Below, piece by piece: positions 6,335 through 13,495 of a stretch of DNA of 23,873 bases. Location: positions 1 through 23,873 of the forward strand of contig JBBSET010000056.1 of the NCBI GenBank assembly GCA_038239485.1. Direction: 5' to 3'. Numbering within the stretch: the stretch's first letter is position 1; every line of letters starts with the position of its first letter. The position numbers were made by a program, and so were the translations under genes. Origin of the DNA: DASQEH01 sp038239485. GTDB taxonomy: Bacteria; Actinomycetota; Actinomycetes; Propionibacteriales; Nocardioidaceae. The notes under the pieces were generated by a model. That model searched no databases, was not told where the DNA came from, and saw only the letters and a program-made list of their open reading frames with translations.

Positions 6335-7111
6335 ATGACCGAACCGATCCTCCAGGCACGCATGCTCAACAAGAGCTTCGGGCCGGTGCATGTGCTCCAC
6401 GACGTCGACTTCGAGGTCTATCCCGGCGAGGTCACCGCGCTAGTCGGTGACAACGGAGCCGGCAAGTCGACGCTGGTGAAGTGCTTTGCCGGTATCAACG
6501 GCATCGACAGCGGCCAGTTGCTCTTCGAGGGGCAACCGGTCACCATCGCCGACCCACGCCAGGCAACGGGGCTCGGTATCGAGTTCGTCTACCAGGACCT
6601 CGCGCTTGCCGATAACCTCGACATCACCCAGAACATGTTCCTCGGTCGCGAACTGACCCGGGGCCGCATGTTCTTGACCGACGGTGAGATGGAGCGACAG
6701 GCCCGCGAGACACTGGTCAGTCTCTCAGTTCGCACCGTTTCCTCGGTCCGCCAGCTCGTGGCCAACCTCTCAGGCGGTCAACGACAGACCGTGGCCATCG
6801 CCAAAGCCGTGCTGTGGAACAGTAAGGTCGTCTTCCTCGACGAGCCCACCGCCGCCCTCGGGGTGGCCCAGACCAGGCAGGTGCTCGACTTGGTCCGCCG
6901 ACTCGCCGACCAGGGCCGAGGCGTGGTCCTGATTTCGCACAACATGAACGAAGTCATGGAGGTGGCCGACAGGGTCGCCGCACTGTACCTCGGCCGGATC
7001 GCGGCCGAGGTCAAGACGACCGACACGAACACCACCCAGATCGTCGAGCTGATCACGTCCGGCCGCAGCGGCGATGTGGGCCTCGCCGACGCCGCCACCG
7101 AGAACCTCTAG
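6335..7111 (+). CDS. Sugar ABC transporter ATP-binding protein (single domain)
   Basis: The product has 258 residues and one complete ABC domain. Walker A is GDNGAGKST (38-46), the Q-loop is in VYQDLALADNL (85-95), the signature is LSGGQRQ (145-151), Walker B is VVFLDEP (165-171) and the H-loop His is in ISHNM (200-204). Classical XylG/RbsA proteins have two fused ABC domains of about 500 residues. This one has a single domain, as in the FrcA-type sugar importers, so it must work as a homodimer. All catalytic motifs are intact. It lies 96 bp after the binding-protein gene, beyond the hairpin. Its TAG stop overlaps the AGGAG ribosome site of the permease gene, so the two are tightly coupled. 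Confidence 0.93.
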   Translation: MTEPILQARMLNKSFGPVHVLHDVDFEVYPGEVTALVGDNGAGKSTLVKCFAGINGIDSGQLLFEGQPVTIADPRQATGLGIEFVYQDLALADNLDITQNMFLGRELTRGRMFLTDGEMERQARETLVSLSVRTVSSVRQLVANLSGGQRQTVAIAKAVLWNSKVVFLDEPTAALGVAQTRQVLDLVRRLADQGRGVVLISHNMNEVMEVADRVAALYLGRIAAEVKTTDTNTTQIVELITSGRSGDVGLADAATENL

Positions 7112-7120
7112 GAGTTCGCG

Positions 7121-8554
7121 ATGTCGACCAACCCTCCTGACACCGACGCGACCGACACCTCCGAAGGCTCCTCCGAACGGTCCGGCTCCTTCTCCCTGGA
7201 CATCGAGGAACGCTCGATCACCAACGCCTTCAACGGCTGGTGGATCAAGATCCGCTCCGGAGACCCCGGTGCACTGCCCTCGGTAGCCGGCCTGGTCGTC
7301 CTGGCGCTGATCTTCATGCAGGTCAGCAACCAGTTCCTAACCCGCTACAACATAGGCAACGTGCCCGGTCAGGGTGCCTACATCGCCGTGATCGCCCTCG
7401 GCCTGGTGTTCGTGCTGCTGCTCGGAGAGATCGACCTCTCCGCGGGCACGGCCGGCGGCACCTGCGCCGCCTTCGCCGCCGTCGGCGTCTTCAACGGCAG
7501 CCTCCACGACGGCCTCCCAGGCCTGCTCTACTGGGGCCTCGTGGTTGGCCTGCTGGCAGCCGCCGGCCTCGCCGTCTGGCTGAAGGCCTACACCGGGGCC
7601 GTCGTGGTCGCCGTGGGCTTCGTACTCGTGGTCACCAACCTGACCCAGCACCTATTCCTGGGCCTAGTCGCCGCGATCTGCATCGGCGCCGCCATCGGGG
7701 TCCTGAACGGATACCTGGTGGCAAAGGTCGGCATCCCCAGCTTCGTGGTCACCCTGGCACTCTTTCTGGCCTGGCAGGGCGTCCTGCAGTTCGCGCTGAA
7801 CGGCCAACCAGTCAACACCTCCAACTACACGCTCTGGTACAAGATGGCCTTCGGAACCCTCTCCCCGCTGTGGAGCTGGGTGTTCGTCGTTGTCGTCGTA
7901 GGCGGCTACGTCGCCTACACCCTGACCACCGCGCTGAGGGCCAAGCGGTCCGGGCTCTCGCACGACTCCATCGGCCTCGTACTGGCCCGCGGCGGCGCCA
8001 TCGCCGTAGTCGGCCTCATCATCACGATCCTGGCCAACGAGAACCGCAACCCGAACCCCTATGGGATCATCAAGGGCATCCCGGTGCCGGCAGTGATCGC
8101 GATCGTCTTGATGATCGCCTGCACCCTTGCGCTGACGAAAACCACCTGGGGCCGGCACCTCTACGCCACCGGCGGCAACGCCGAAGCGGCCCGGCGGGCC
8201 GGTATCGACGTCGTCCACATGAAGGTCACGGCGTTCATCCTGTGCTCGTCATTCGGCGCCCTCGGCGGCATCCTGCTGGCCTCGGCCCAGTCGTCGGCAT
8301 CGCTGAACCTCGGCTCCGGCAACGTGTTGCTGTTCTCGGTCGCGGCCGCGGTCATCGGCGGCACGTCACTGTTCGGCGGCCGAGGGAAGCCCCGCGACGC
8401 CATCATGGGCGCGCTGGTGATCGCGATCATCCCGAACGGTCTCGGCCTCAAACCCAGCCTCGGCGCCCAGTGGCAGCAGGTCATCACCGGCGTCGTGCTG
8501 CTCCTCGCTGCGGCAGTCGACGCCGTCTCGCGGCGACGCGCCCGCCGCTCCTGA
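7121..8554 (+). CDS. Sugar ABC transporter permease (XylH-like, long form)
   Basis: The product has 477 residues. A polar N-terminal segment of about 45 residues is followed by many hydrophobic helices with the BPD_transp_2 layout. The early LGLVFVLLLGEIDLSAG motif is typical of XylH/RbsC-type permeases. The coupling segment near GGNAEAARRAGIDVVHMK contacts the ATPase, and the late VIGGTSLFGGRGKPRDAIMGAL motif is conserved in the family. RbsC-type permeases have about 320 residues; the extra length, including a helix pair around residues 245-300, matches the larger XylH group. AGGAG (7110-7114) is 6 nt before ATG. It is the last gene of the operon; a palindromic region follows. Confidence 0.92.
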   Translation: MSTNPPDTDATDTSEGSSERSGSFSLDIEERSITNAFNGWWIKIRSGDPGALPSVAGLVVLALIFMQVSNQFLTRYNIGNVPGQGAYIAVIALGLVFVLLLGEIDLSAGTAGGTCAAFAAVGVFNGSLHDGLPGLLYWGLVVGLLAAAGLAVWLKAYTGAVVVAVGFVLVVTNLTQHLFLGLVAAICIGAAIGVLNGYLVAKVGIPSFVVTLALFLAWQGVLQFALNGQPVNTSNYTLWYKMAFGTLSPLWSWVFVVVVVGGYVAYTLTTALRAKRSGLSHDSIGLVLARGGAIAVVGLIITILANENRNPNPYGIIKGIPVPAVIAIVLMIACTLALTKTTWGRHLYATGGNAEAARRAGIDVVHMKVTAFILCSSFGALGGILLASAQSSASLNLGSGNVLLFSVAAAVIGGTSLFGGRGKPRDAIMGALVIAIIPNGLGLKPSLGAQWQQVITGVVLLLAAAVDAVSRRRARRS

Positions 8555-8592
8555 GCCCCGTCGGTGAGACTTCTCCGGTCCGGGCGACTCGT

Positions 8593-8615
8593 GCCTGACT
8601 GGCAGGCGCGCCTGC
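8593..8615 (+). terminator. Overlapping hairpin and palindrome after the sugar ABC operon
   Basis: GCCTG (8593-8597) pairs with CAGGC (8603-8607) around a 5-nt loop. Overlapping it is GCAGGCGCGCCTGC (8602-8615), a perfect 14-bp palindrome. It starts 38 bp after the permease stop, so termination of the operon is the simplest reading. The stem is short and there is no U-tract, so this is tentative. Confidence 0.4.
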
Positions 8616-8643
8616 GAGACAACAGACGACCTCACGGTGCGTA

Positions 8644-8676
8644 GCCTTCGGGTCGCCTTCGGGTCACCTTCGGGTC
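8644..8676. repeat. Three tandem 11-bp repeats
   Basis: The unit RCCTTCGGGTC occurs three times end to end (8644-8654, 8655-8665, 8666-8676); the only difference is G or A at the first base. It lies between the ABC operon and the integrase remnant. The 11-bp spacing puts each copy on nearly the same helix face, as for iterons or recombinase arm sites. It could equally be replication slippage. Confidence 0.7.
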
Positions 8677-8885
8677 ACCGTGGCCTCAACGGACAGTGAT
8701 TTTCTAAGCAGGTCACTACGCCCACCCGCGCCACAATGGCCTCGCGCTCCGAGTCTGGCTGGCGTGCCCACACGTGTGCCAACGCGTCGGCCGCCGAGAG
8801 CCGTCGGAACGGTCGCGTCGTCTGGTCAACGGTTCCCGAGGGCTGGGGCAGCTCGAAGCCGGGCCGAACTCCATGCCGGGATAGT

Positions 8886-9135
8886 TCACCGACTTGCGGT
8901 CGATAAGGACCGGAGCTCGCTCTCTCCTGGGGGCATCGCGAGCAGCGCACCGTCCGGCCGGTAGGGCCGGAGTGTTCGTTCAAGGTGGGCCGGGGTGTCG
9001 CGTCGACGGTGCGGTCGGGCTCGATGTAGTGGCCTTAGGTGATCGCGGTCGAGGAGTGCTTGAGGAAGGTCGCGACGGCGAGGACCCCATCCCGCGGGCG
9101 ATGACGGTGGCCCGGTACGCCGTTACGAGCGCAGG
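8886..9135 (-). pseudogene. Broken tyrosine-recombinase (integrase) C-terminus
   Basis: Three minus-strand frames, read in succession, rebuild the end of an actinobacterial phage/ICE-type integrase. First comes VTAYRATVIARGMG, then after a frameshift FLKHSSTAIT, an in-frame TAA, and GHYIEPDRTVDATP. After a second frameshift the sequence reads PAHLERTLRP and on to a TGA at 8886-8888. The order matches the usual LGHSSxAxTExHYIEPDRTVD...PAAHLERTLRP ending. The HxxxTxxHY segment would carry the last catalytic His and the Tyr nucleophile; the TAA falls just before the GHY, and the upstream catalytic Arg region is absent. It is non-functional. It lies 155 bp beyond the 3' end of tRNA-Ala, where an integrase sits after site-specific insertion. 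This is a relic of an integrated element. Confidence 0.75.
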
Positions 9136-9241
9136 CTAATGCGGGCATCGCCACGCTATGAACGCCCGAGGTATCCCCAGAGCACCCGATGGATGGCCCG
9201 CGCCGAACACATAAGTGTCGAATCAGTGGAGAGTTGCCACT

Positions 9242-9263
9242 CCGTCCTCCGCTTTAAGGACGG
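9242..9263 (-). terminator. Possible terminator downstream of tRNA-Ala
   Basis: CCGTCC (9242-9247) and GGACGG (9258-9263) form a 6-bp stem with a 10-nt loop, 26 bp beyond the encoded CCA end of the minus-strand tRNA. Position suggests tRNA transcript termination; the stem is short. Confidence 0.45.
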
Positions 9264-9288
9264 CGAGCACATACCCTGACCTGCGGGT

Positions 9289-9365
<77 letters not shown>

Positions 9366-9444
9366 GGAGCGCCACAGTGAGGCACGGCGCGCGGTGTGAA
9401 CCGAGGGGAAACACTAGCATCCGGTCAACCGCCGCCAGCACGGT

Positions 9445-10440
9445 TCAGGCGTTCGCCGCCCGCTGGCCCTCCTCGGCCAGGTCGGCGTCGTCCGCGGCAC
9501 CCGATGAGCCCGTCGCACGGTCGTCCGCCGCCTGCGCATCCGTCACCGCCGGCGTCACAGCCGGGGAGTGTCCTGACGACCAGCTACCTGGTTCGCCGAG
9601 CGAGATGTTGCGCACGCTCCGCCTGGCCACAGCCTGTCCCACGTAGGTCGGGAGCGTCATCGGGAGGGGGTCCCACAGAGACCCCCCATCAGCAGTCGCC
9701 AGCGACACGGCTACCGTGCGCTGCTGGGCGAGGACAGCTGCACCTGCCGCCAGCTGCTCGACAGTGAGCGTGACCGTTGGCTCGTCGTCGGCGGGGGCGT
9801 GCTCCTCCTCGGTACTCGGCCCCTCATCTTCGGCATCGACACCAGCCGTGCTGCGGGTGACCCCATGCGAGGCGTCGACCCGCGCGGCCGAGCGTCGGAC
9901 GACGTTGGAGGCCGCGGGGCGCGCCGCCGACGCCTGCTCCCAGTACGCCTCGTTGGCCAGCCGGACCTGACGTCGGGCCAGCACCAGGAAGCCGACGATG
10001 ATCGCGAGCGGTACGACAACAGACCCTGCCGGCACGATGCCCAGCAGTGAGACGACCCCGGTCAGCAGCGTCAGCGCGACCAGGATGCGAAGGACCTGGC
10101 GGCGACGCGCAGCGGCCGCCCTGGCCCGCGGGCGGCTGACGGGTCGAGCGTGCGACTTGTCCTCCGTGGCACCGGCAGGGCGGCGCTCGGCCGCGGCCGT
10201 CGAGCCAGCCGTGGACGGCAAGGACTCAGCCGGCGCCGGGCGATCGGTGCCGCGCTTGGGGGTGAGGACGACACGGCTGCCGACTCGGCGCCCGCTCGTC
10301 GACAGCACCCGCATGGTCGACGAGAACCGTTCGATCGACCTGTTGCGGGCCGTCTGGTCATGTCGGCGCAGAGCCAGCGGGACCAGGAAGATCGCCCAGG
10401 CGACCACGATTGCTGCGTAGATAACACCCGTCAAGCCCAC
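9445..10440 (-). CDS. glpR: GlpR/SepX-type divisome membrane protein (Glp receptor)
   Basis: Using the GTG at 10440, the product has 331 residues. A transmembrane helix begins almost at once (GVIYAAIVVAWAIFLVPLALRRHD), followed by a basic, low-complexity cytoplasmic region. A hydrophobic pair of helices lies around residues 125-160 (ILVALTLLTGVVSLLGIVPAGSVVVPLAIIVGFLVLA). Near the end is the conserved WDPLPMTLPTYVGQAVARRSVRNISLGEPGSWSSG. This is the architecture of actinobacterial GlpR (Streptomyces SepX), which recruits gephyrin-like Glp to the cell-division machinery. The frame extends to a GTG at 10467, but TACCGT lies exactly 6 nt before 10440, fitting a leaderless start. Its partner glp is three genes upstream. 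Confidence 0.85.
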   Translation of the reverse strand: MGLTGVIYAAIVVAWAIFLVPLALRRHDQTARNRSIERFSSTMRVLSTSGRRVGSRVVLTPKRGTDRPAPAESLPSTAGSTAAAERRPAGATEDKSHARPVSRPRARAAAARRRQVLRILVALTLLTGVVSLLGIVPAGSVVVPLAIIVGFLVLARRQVRLANEAYWEQASAARPAASNVVRRSAARVDASHGVTRSTAGVDAEDEGPSTEEEHAPADDEPTVTLTVEQLAAGAAVLAQQRTVAVSLATADGGSLWDPLPMTLPTYVGQAVARRSVRNISLGEPGSWSSGHSPAVTPAVTDAQAADDRATGSSGAADDADLAEEGQRAANA

Positions 10441-10555
10441 GACACGACGGTATGCAAGGCGTCGCACCGGGGCCGGCAGCCCACGCGGTGTGTCGGCAGA
10501 AATTGTGCGAGGGCGGGCCAGGTGGCGCCGCAGGCCCTGCGTCGGGGCCGCGACG

Positions 10556-11140
10556 TCAGCCCAGCCGAGCGAGCAGCCCGGCTGGCGCCTGCTCAGCCGT
10601 CATGGCGAAGAGGAGGTGGTCACGCCAGCCGCCGTTGATGTGCAGGTAGCGCGGCGCGAGCCCGATCTTGTCGAAGCCGAGCTTCTCGACGATACGCAGG
10701 CTGGCGGTGTTCTCGGGCCGGATCGCGATCTCGATCCGATGCAGCCCGATCGAGAAGCAGTGGTCGGAGGCCAAGGCGACCGCCGTCGGCATGATTCCGC
10801 GGCCGGCGTGGCCCTCGTCGATCCAGTATCCGACCTGCGCCCATCTCGCCGAGCCCCAGGCCACCCCGGTGACTGTGAGCTGGCCGACCATCTCGCCGTC
10901 CCAGGTCACGACGAAGGGCAGCGAACGGCCGTCCTTGCCTTGCCTGATCAGGTCCGAGACGAGCTCGCGATACCCGATGACCCGCCCGCCGAACGAGTCC
11001 GGCGGGCGGGTCGACTCCCACGGTCCGAGCCAGCCGAGGTTGTCGCGGCGAAGCCGTTCCCATCGCGAGGCATCACGGCGCCTGATCGGCCGAAGTCCGA
11101 CCCGCCCGGCCTGGAGCCGAACCGGCCAACCCCGGGTCAG
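10556..11140 (-). CDS. RimJ/RimL-like GNAT N-acetyltransferase (probable CTG start)
   Basis: The GNAT domain begins LTRGWPVRLQAGRVGLRPIRRRDASRWERLR, the usual N-terminus of the actinobacterial RimJ-like protein beside glp. The acetyl-CoA site is in GYWIDEGHAGRGIMPTAVALA, followed by HRIEIAIRPENTASLRIVEKLGF. No ATG, GTG or TTG occurs in frame near the expected start. A CTG at 11140-11138 gives MTRGWPV and overlaps the upstream stop as CTGA, like the GTGA overlap one gene earlier. From CTG the protein has 194 residues, a normal family length. Substrate is unknown; relatives acetylate N-terminal amines of proteins. The frame is open much further upstream, but only as a shadow of the mog-type gene. 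Confidence 0.85.
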   Translation of the reverse strand: MTRGWPVRLQAGRVGLRPIRRRDASRWERLRRDNLGWLGPWESTRPPDSFGGRVIGYRELVSDLIRQGKDGRSLPFVVTWDGEMVGQLTVTGVAWGSARWAQVGYWIDEGHAGRGIMPTAVALASDHCFSIGLHRIEIAIRPENTASLRIVEKLGFDKIGLAPRYLHINGGWRDHLLFAMTAEQAPAGLLARLG

Positions 11141-11646
11141 GACGCACCTTCGGATCGTGGGTGGTCGCCACCTCGGATCTGGTCCAAGGTGTGCTCCACG
11201 ATCGGCAGCAGCACGGCGAGCCCATCCTTGACTCCGCCCGTCGAGCCCGGGAGGTTGACGACCAGCGTCCTGCCTGCCACCCCCGCCAGGCCGCGCGACA
11301 GCGCCGCCGTCGCGACCCCGCCCGCCACGCCGTAGGCCCGGATCGCCTCCGCGATTCCCGGCACCTCGTAGTCGAGCACCGCGTGCGTCATCTCCGGCGT
11401 CTGGTCGGTCGGGCTCAACCCGGTGCCACCGGTGGTGACGATGATGTCGACTCCCGTCTTCACTGCCGCGCCCAGGGCGCTGCGGACCGCCTCCCCGTCG
11501 GGTATCACCTCCGACACCACATCGCCGAAGCCGAGGGCGGTCAGGGCGGCCGCGATCCTCGGGCCCGTGGTGTCGGCATACACCCCGGCGGAAGCACGGT
11601 TGGAGACGGCCAGGACGACGGCACGCTTGTCGGCAAGGCCTGTCAC
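11137..11646 (-). CDS. MogA/MoaB-family molybdenum cofactor protein
   Basis: The product has 169 residues from the GTG at 11646. The molybdopterin-binding fold shows AVVLAVSNRASAGVYADTTGPRIAAAL at the start, then VTTGGTGLSPTDQTPEMTHAVLDYEVPGIAEAIRAYG and VVNLPGSTGGVKDGLAVLLPIVEHTLDQI. TGGTG and PGSTGG are the family's phosphate/pterin loops. Members adenylylate molybdopterin before metal insertion. The GTG overlaps the moaC stop as GTGA, so translation is coupled; an ATG 42 nt further upstream lies well inside moaC and is less likely. Its own stop overlaps the acetyltransferase start as CTGA. MogA and MoaB types cannot be separated here. Confidence 0.9.
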   Translation of the reverse strand: MTGLADKRAVVLAVSNRASAGVYADTTGPRIAAALTALGFGDVVSEVIPDGEAVRSALGAAVKTGVDIIVTTGGTGLSPTDQTPEMTHAVLDYEVPGIAEAIRAYGVAGGVATAALSRGLAGVAGRTLVVNLPGSTGGVKDGLAVLLPIVEHTLDQIRGGDHPRSEGAS

Positions 11647-12161
11647 GGCGCACCGCCGCCGACATCGACCGACTGGTCGCGCACCCACGTGCCGCTGCGT
11701 CCGCCCGACTTACGCATGACCTTGACGTCATCGATGACGGCGGCCTTGTCGACCGCCTTGACCATGTCGACCAAGGTCAGCGCTGCCACACACACGGCGG
11801 TCAACGCCTCCATCTCGACGCCGGTCCGGTCTGACGAGCGGACCGAGGCCGAGATGTCGACAGAGGTATCTGTCAGCACGAGGTCGACGACGACCCCGCT
11901 GAGCGATACGGGGTGGCACAGCGGGACCAGGTCGGGCGTGCGCTTAGCACCCATGATGCCGGCGATCCGCGCCACGGCGAGCGCGTCGCCCTTGGGTACA
12001 CCGTCGCCACGGAGCAGGGCGACAACCGCAGGTGAGACGATGACCCGGCCGGTCGCTACCGACTCCCGGGTGGTCACCGCCTTGCCCGACACGTCCACCA
12101 TCCTGGCCGCGCCCGCCTCGTCGACGTGGGTGAGCTTGGGCGCCACGGTCTCGCCGGCCAT
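11643..12161 (-). CDS. moaC: Cyclic pyranopterin monophosphate synthase MoaC
   Basis: The product has 172 residues. Hallmarks are LTHVDEAGAARMVDVSGKAVTTR at the start, GIMGAKRTPDLVPLCHPVSL with the conserved Lys-Arg and Cys-His, and DRTGVEMEALTAVCVAALTLVDMVKAVDK with the catalytic Glu-Met-Glu and Asp-Met-x-Lys elements. MoaC converts the MoaA product into cyclic pyranopterin monophosphate, the first stable molybdenum-cofactor precursor. The ATG overlaps the glp stop by one base (TGATG). MoaA is not in this window, so the pathway must be completed elsewhere. Confidence 0.96.
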   Translation of the reverse strand: MAGETVAPKLTHVDEAGAARMVDVSGKAVTTRESVATGRVIVSPAVVALLRGDGVPKGDALAVARIAGIMGAKRTPDLVPLCHPVSLSGVVVDLVLTDTSVDISASVRSSDRTGVEMEALTAVCVAALTLVDMVKAVDKAAVIDDVKVMRKSGGRSGTWVRDQSVDVGGGAP

Positions 12162-13381
12162 CAGAAGTTCCGGTCGAGCACCAGCACGTCGACGGTGCTT
12201 CCCTCGTCTACATGCGCCGTCGCCTCCGAGAGCACGATCAGGCAGTTCGACTTCGACAGGCTCCCGATCAGGTGGGAGCCGTGTCCGCCGACGGGAGTCG
12301 CCCGAGCACCGCGAGCGGTCACCTCGAAGTGACCCCGGACGAACTGCCGACGCCCGCGTGGGGACGAGATGTCCGCCGCACAGGTGGCTTGCACCAGGGG
12401 TCGTCGGTAGGGCAGCCGGCCCATCATCCGCCGTATCGCCGGTAGCACGAACACCTCGAACGAGACGTACGACGACACCGGGTTGCCCGGCAGGGTGAAG
12501 ATCGGGGTCGAGTCCTCGCCGATGGTTCCGAAACCCTGCGGCTTGCCGGGCTGCATCGCGACCTCGGTGAACTCGACTGTGCCCAGACGGCTCAGGACGT
12601 CCTTGACGACGTCGTAGTCGCCCTTGCTGACTCCTCCGCTGGTGACCACCAGGTCCGCACGGACAAGCTGGTCGGACAGCGCGTCGCTCAGCTCCTGGGG
12701 GTTGTCGCTGACGATGCCGACCCGGTAGGCGATCGCGTCGACCTGGCGGGCGGCTGCGGCGAGGCCGAAGGAGTTGCAGTCGAAGATCGAGTCGAACCCC
12801 AGCGCCGTACCGGGCTCGCGCAGCTCGCTGCCGGTCGAGATCACGACGACCCGCGGCCGTGGCCTGGCCTGGACCCGGGCATACCCGGTCGCCGCCAGGA
12901 TCATCACCTCACGAGGACCGAGGATGGTCCCTTCCGCGAGCAGCGCATCCCCGGTCCGTACGTCCTGGCCCCGCGGGCGGACGTGCTCACCGAGAGTGGG
13001 CGACTGCGAGATGGTGACGGTGGCCCGACCGCCATCGGTCCACTCGATCGGCACCACGGCGTTGGCTCCCGTTGGCAGCGGGGCACCGGTCATGATCTTG
13101 ACCGCCTGTCCTGGTGAGAGCCCGTACGCCTTGGTCTGTCCCGCTGCAGACTCTCCGACGACAGGAAGCGTGACCGGGTTGTCCCGCGTCGCCTTCTCCA
13201 CGTCCGCGAAGCGGCACGCATAGCCGTCCATCGCGGAGTTGTCGAAGCCGGGCAGGTCGATGCCGGCAGTGATGTCCTCACACAGCGGCAGCCCAAGGGC
13301 ATCGAGAAGCGGCTGTTCGTAGGGAGGAAGCGGCTTGACGACCTCGAAGATGCTGCTGAGGTGCTCGTCAACGCTGCGCAT
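12161..13381 (-). CDS. glp: Gephyrin-like molybdotransferase Glp (MoeA family)
   Basis: The product has 406 residues with full MoeA/gephyrin-E architecture. The N-terminal domain carries PGFDNSAMDGYACR and GQAVKIMTGAPLPTGANAVVPIEW. The MoCF-binding core carries RVVVISTGSEL, VVTSGGVSKGDYDVVKDVL and VAMQPGKPQGFG. It ends with a beta-barrel domain IV. MoeA inserts molybdenum into adenylated molybdopterin. In actinobacteria this paralogue, Glp, also binds FtsZ and the membrane receptor GlpR, whose gene is three positions downstream here. A purine-rich AGGGGGAGA site lies 6 nt before the ATG. Because moaC and a mog-type gene sit in the same operon, both cofactor and cell-division roles are plausible. 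The E. coli MoeA KPGKP motif reads QPGKP here. Confidence 0.92.
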   Translation of the reverse strand: MRSVDEHLSSIFEVVKPLPPYEQPLLDALGLPLCEDITAGIDLPGFDNSAMDGYACRFADVEKATRDNPVTLPVVGESAAGQTKAYGLSPGQAVKIMTGAPLPTGANAVVPIEWTDGGRATVTISQSPTLGEHVRPRGQDVRTGDALLAEGTILGPREVMILAATGYARVQARPRPRVVVISTGSELREPGTALGFDSIFDCNSFGLAAAARQVDAIAYRVGIVSDNPQELSDALSDQLVRADLVVTSGGVSKGDYDVVKDVLSRLGTVEFTEVAMQPGKPQGFGTIGEDSTPIFTLPGNPVSSYVSFEVFVLPAIRRMMGRLPYRRPLVQATCAADISSPRGRRQFVRGHFEVTARGARATPVGGHGSHLIGSLSKSNCLIVLSEATAHVDEGSTVDVLVLDRNF

Positions 13382-13463
13382 CAGGTTGTCTCCCCCTGGG
13401 TGAATAGTCCGTTGGTCGCACCTGTCACCTTAGTGCCCGACCCCAGGCCGTACCCGCCGACGC

Positions 13464-13495
13464 GGGCTAGCCGAGGGCTAGCCGTGGGCTAGCCG
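13464..13495. repeat. Triple tandem repeat containing a CTAG palindrome
   Basis: GGGCTAGCCG occurs at 13464-13473, 13475-13484 and 13486-13495, an 11-bp period with A or T between copies. Each contains the 8-bp palindrome GGCTAGCC. The third copy covers the TAG stop of the uridylyltransferase gene (complement of 13489-13491). CTAG is generally scarce in high-GC genomes, so three in 32 bp stand out. It could be a binding array for a dimeric protein, part of a terminator, or slippage. Confidence 0.8.

Larger units (their letters stand above)
8555..8885. other. Degraded intergenic DNA between the ABC operon and the integrase remnant
   Basis: About 330 bp with no gene I can support. It contains the hairpin/palindrome at 8593-8615 and a three-unit 11-bp tandem repeat at 8644-8676. 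A short minus-strand frame includes RRLSAADALAHVWARQPDSEREAIVARVG, which looks like real helical protein sequence, but it has no credible start or recognised family. It may be another fragment of the element that left the integrase remnant next door. Confidence 0.4.

Noticed and set aside
8644..8676. Tandem repeat as a CRISPR array
   Set aside because: Units are 11 bp with no spacers and there are no cas genes in the window.
8675..8983. Minus-strand 102-residue frame as a real gene
   Set aside because: Its start lies inside the frameshifted integrase remnant and no family is recognisable. It is treated as part of the degraded region.
10556..11731. A 391-residue version of the acetyltransferase gene starting at 11731
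   Set aside because: The extra 197 residues are the mog-type and moaC genes read in another frame (Arg/Gly-rich nonsense). The GNAT family start matches the CTG at 11140.
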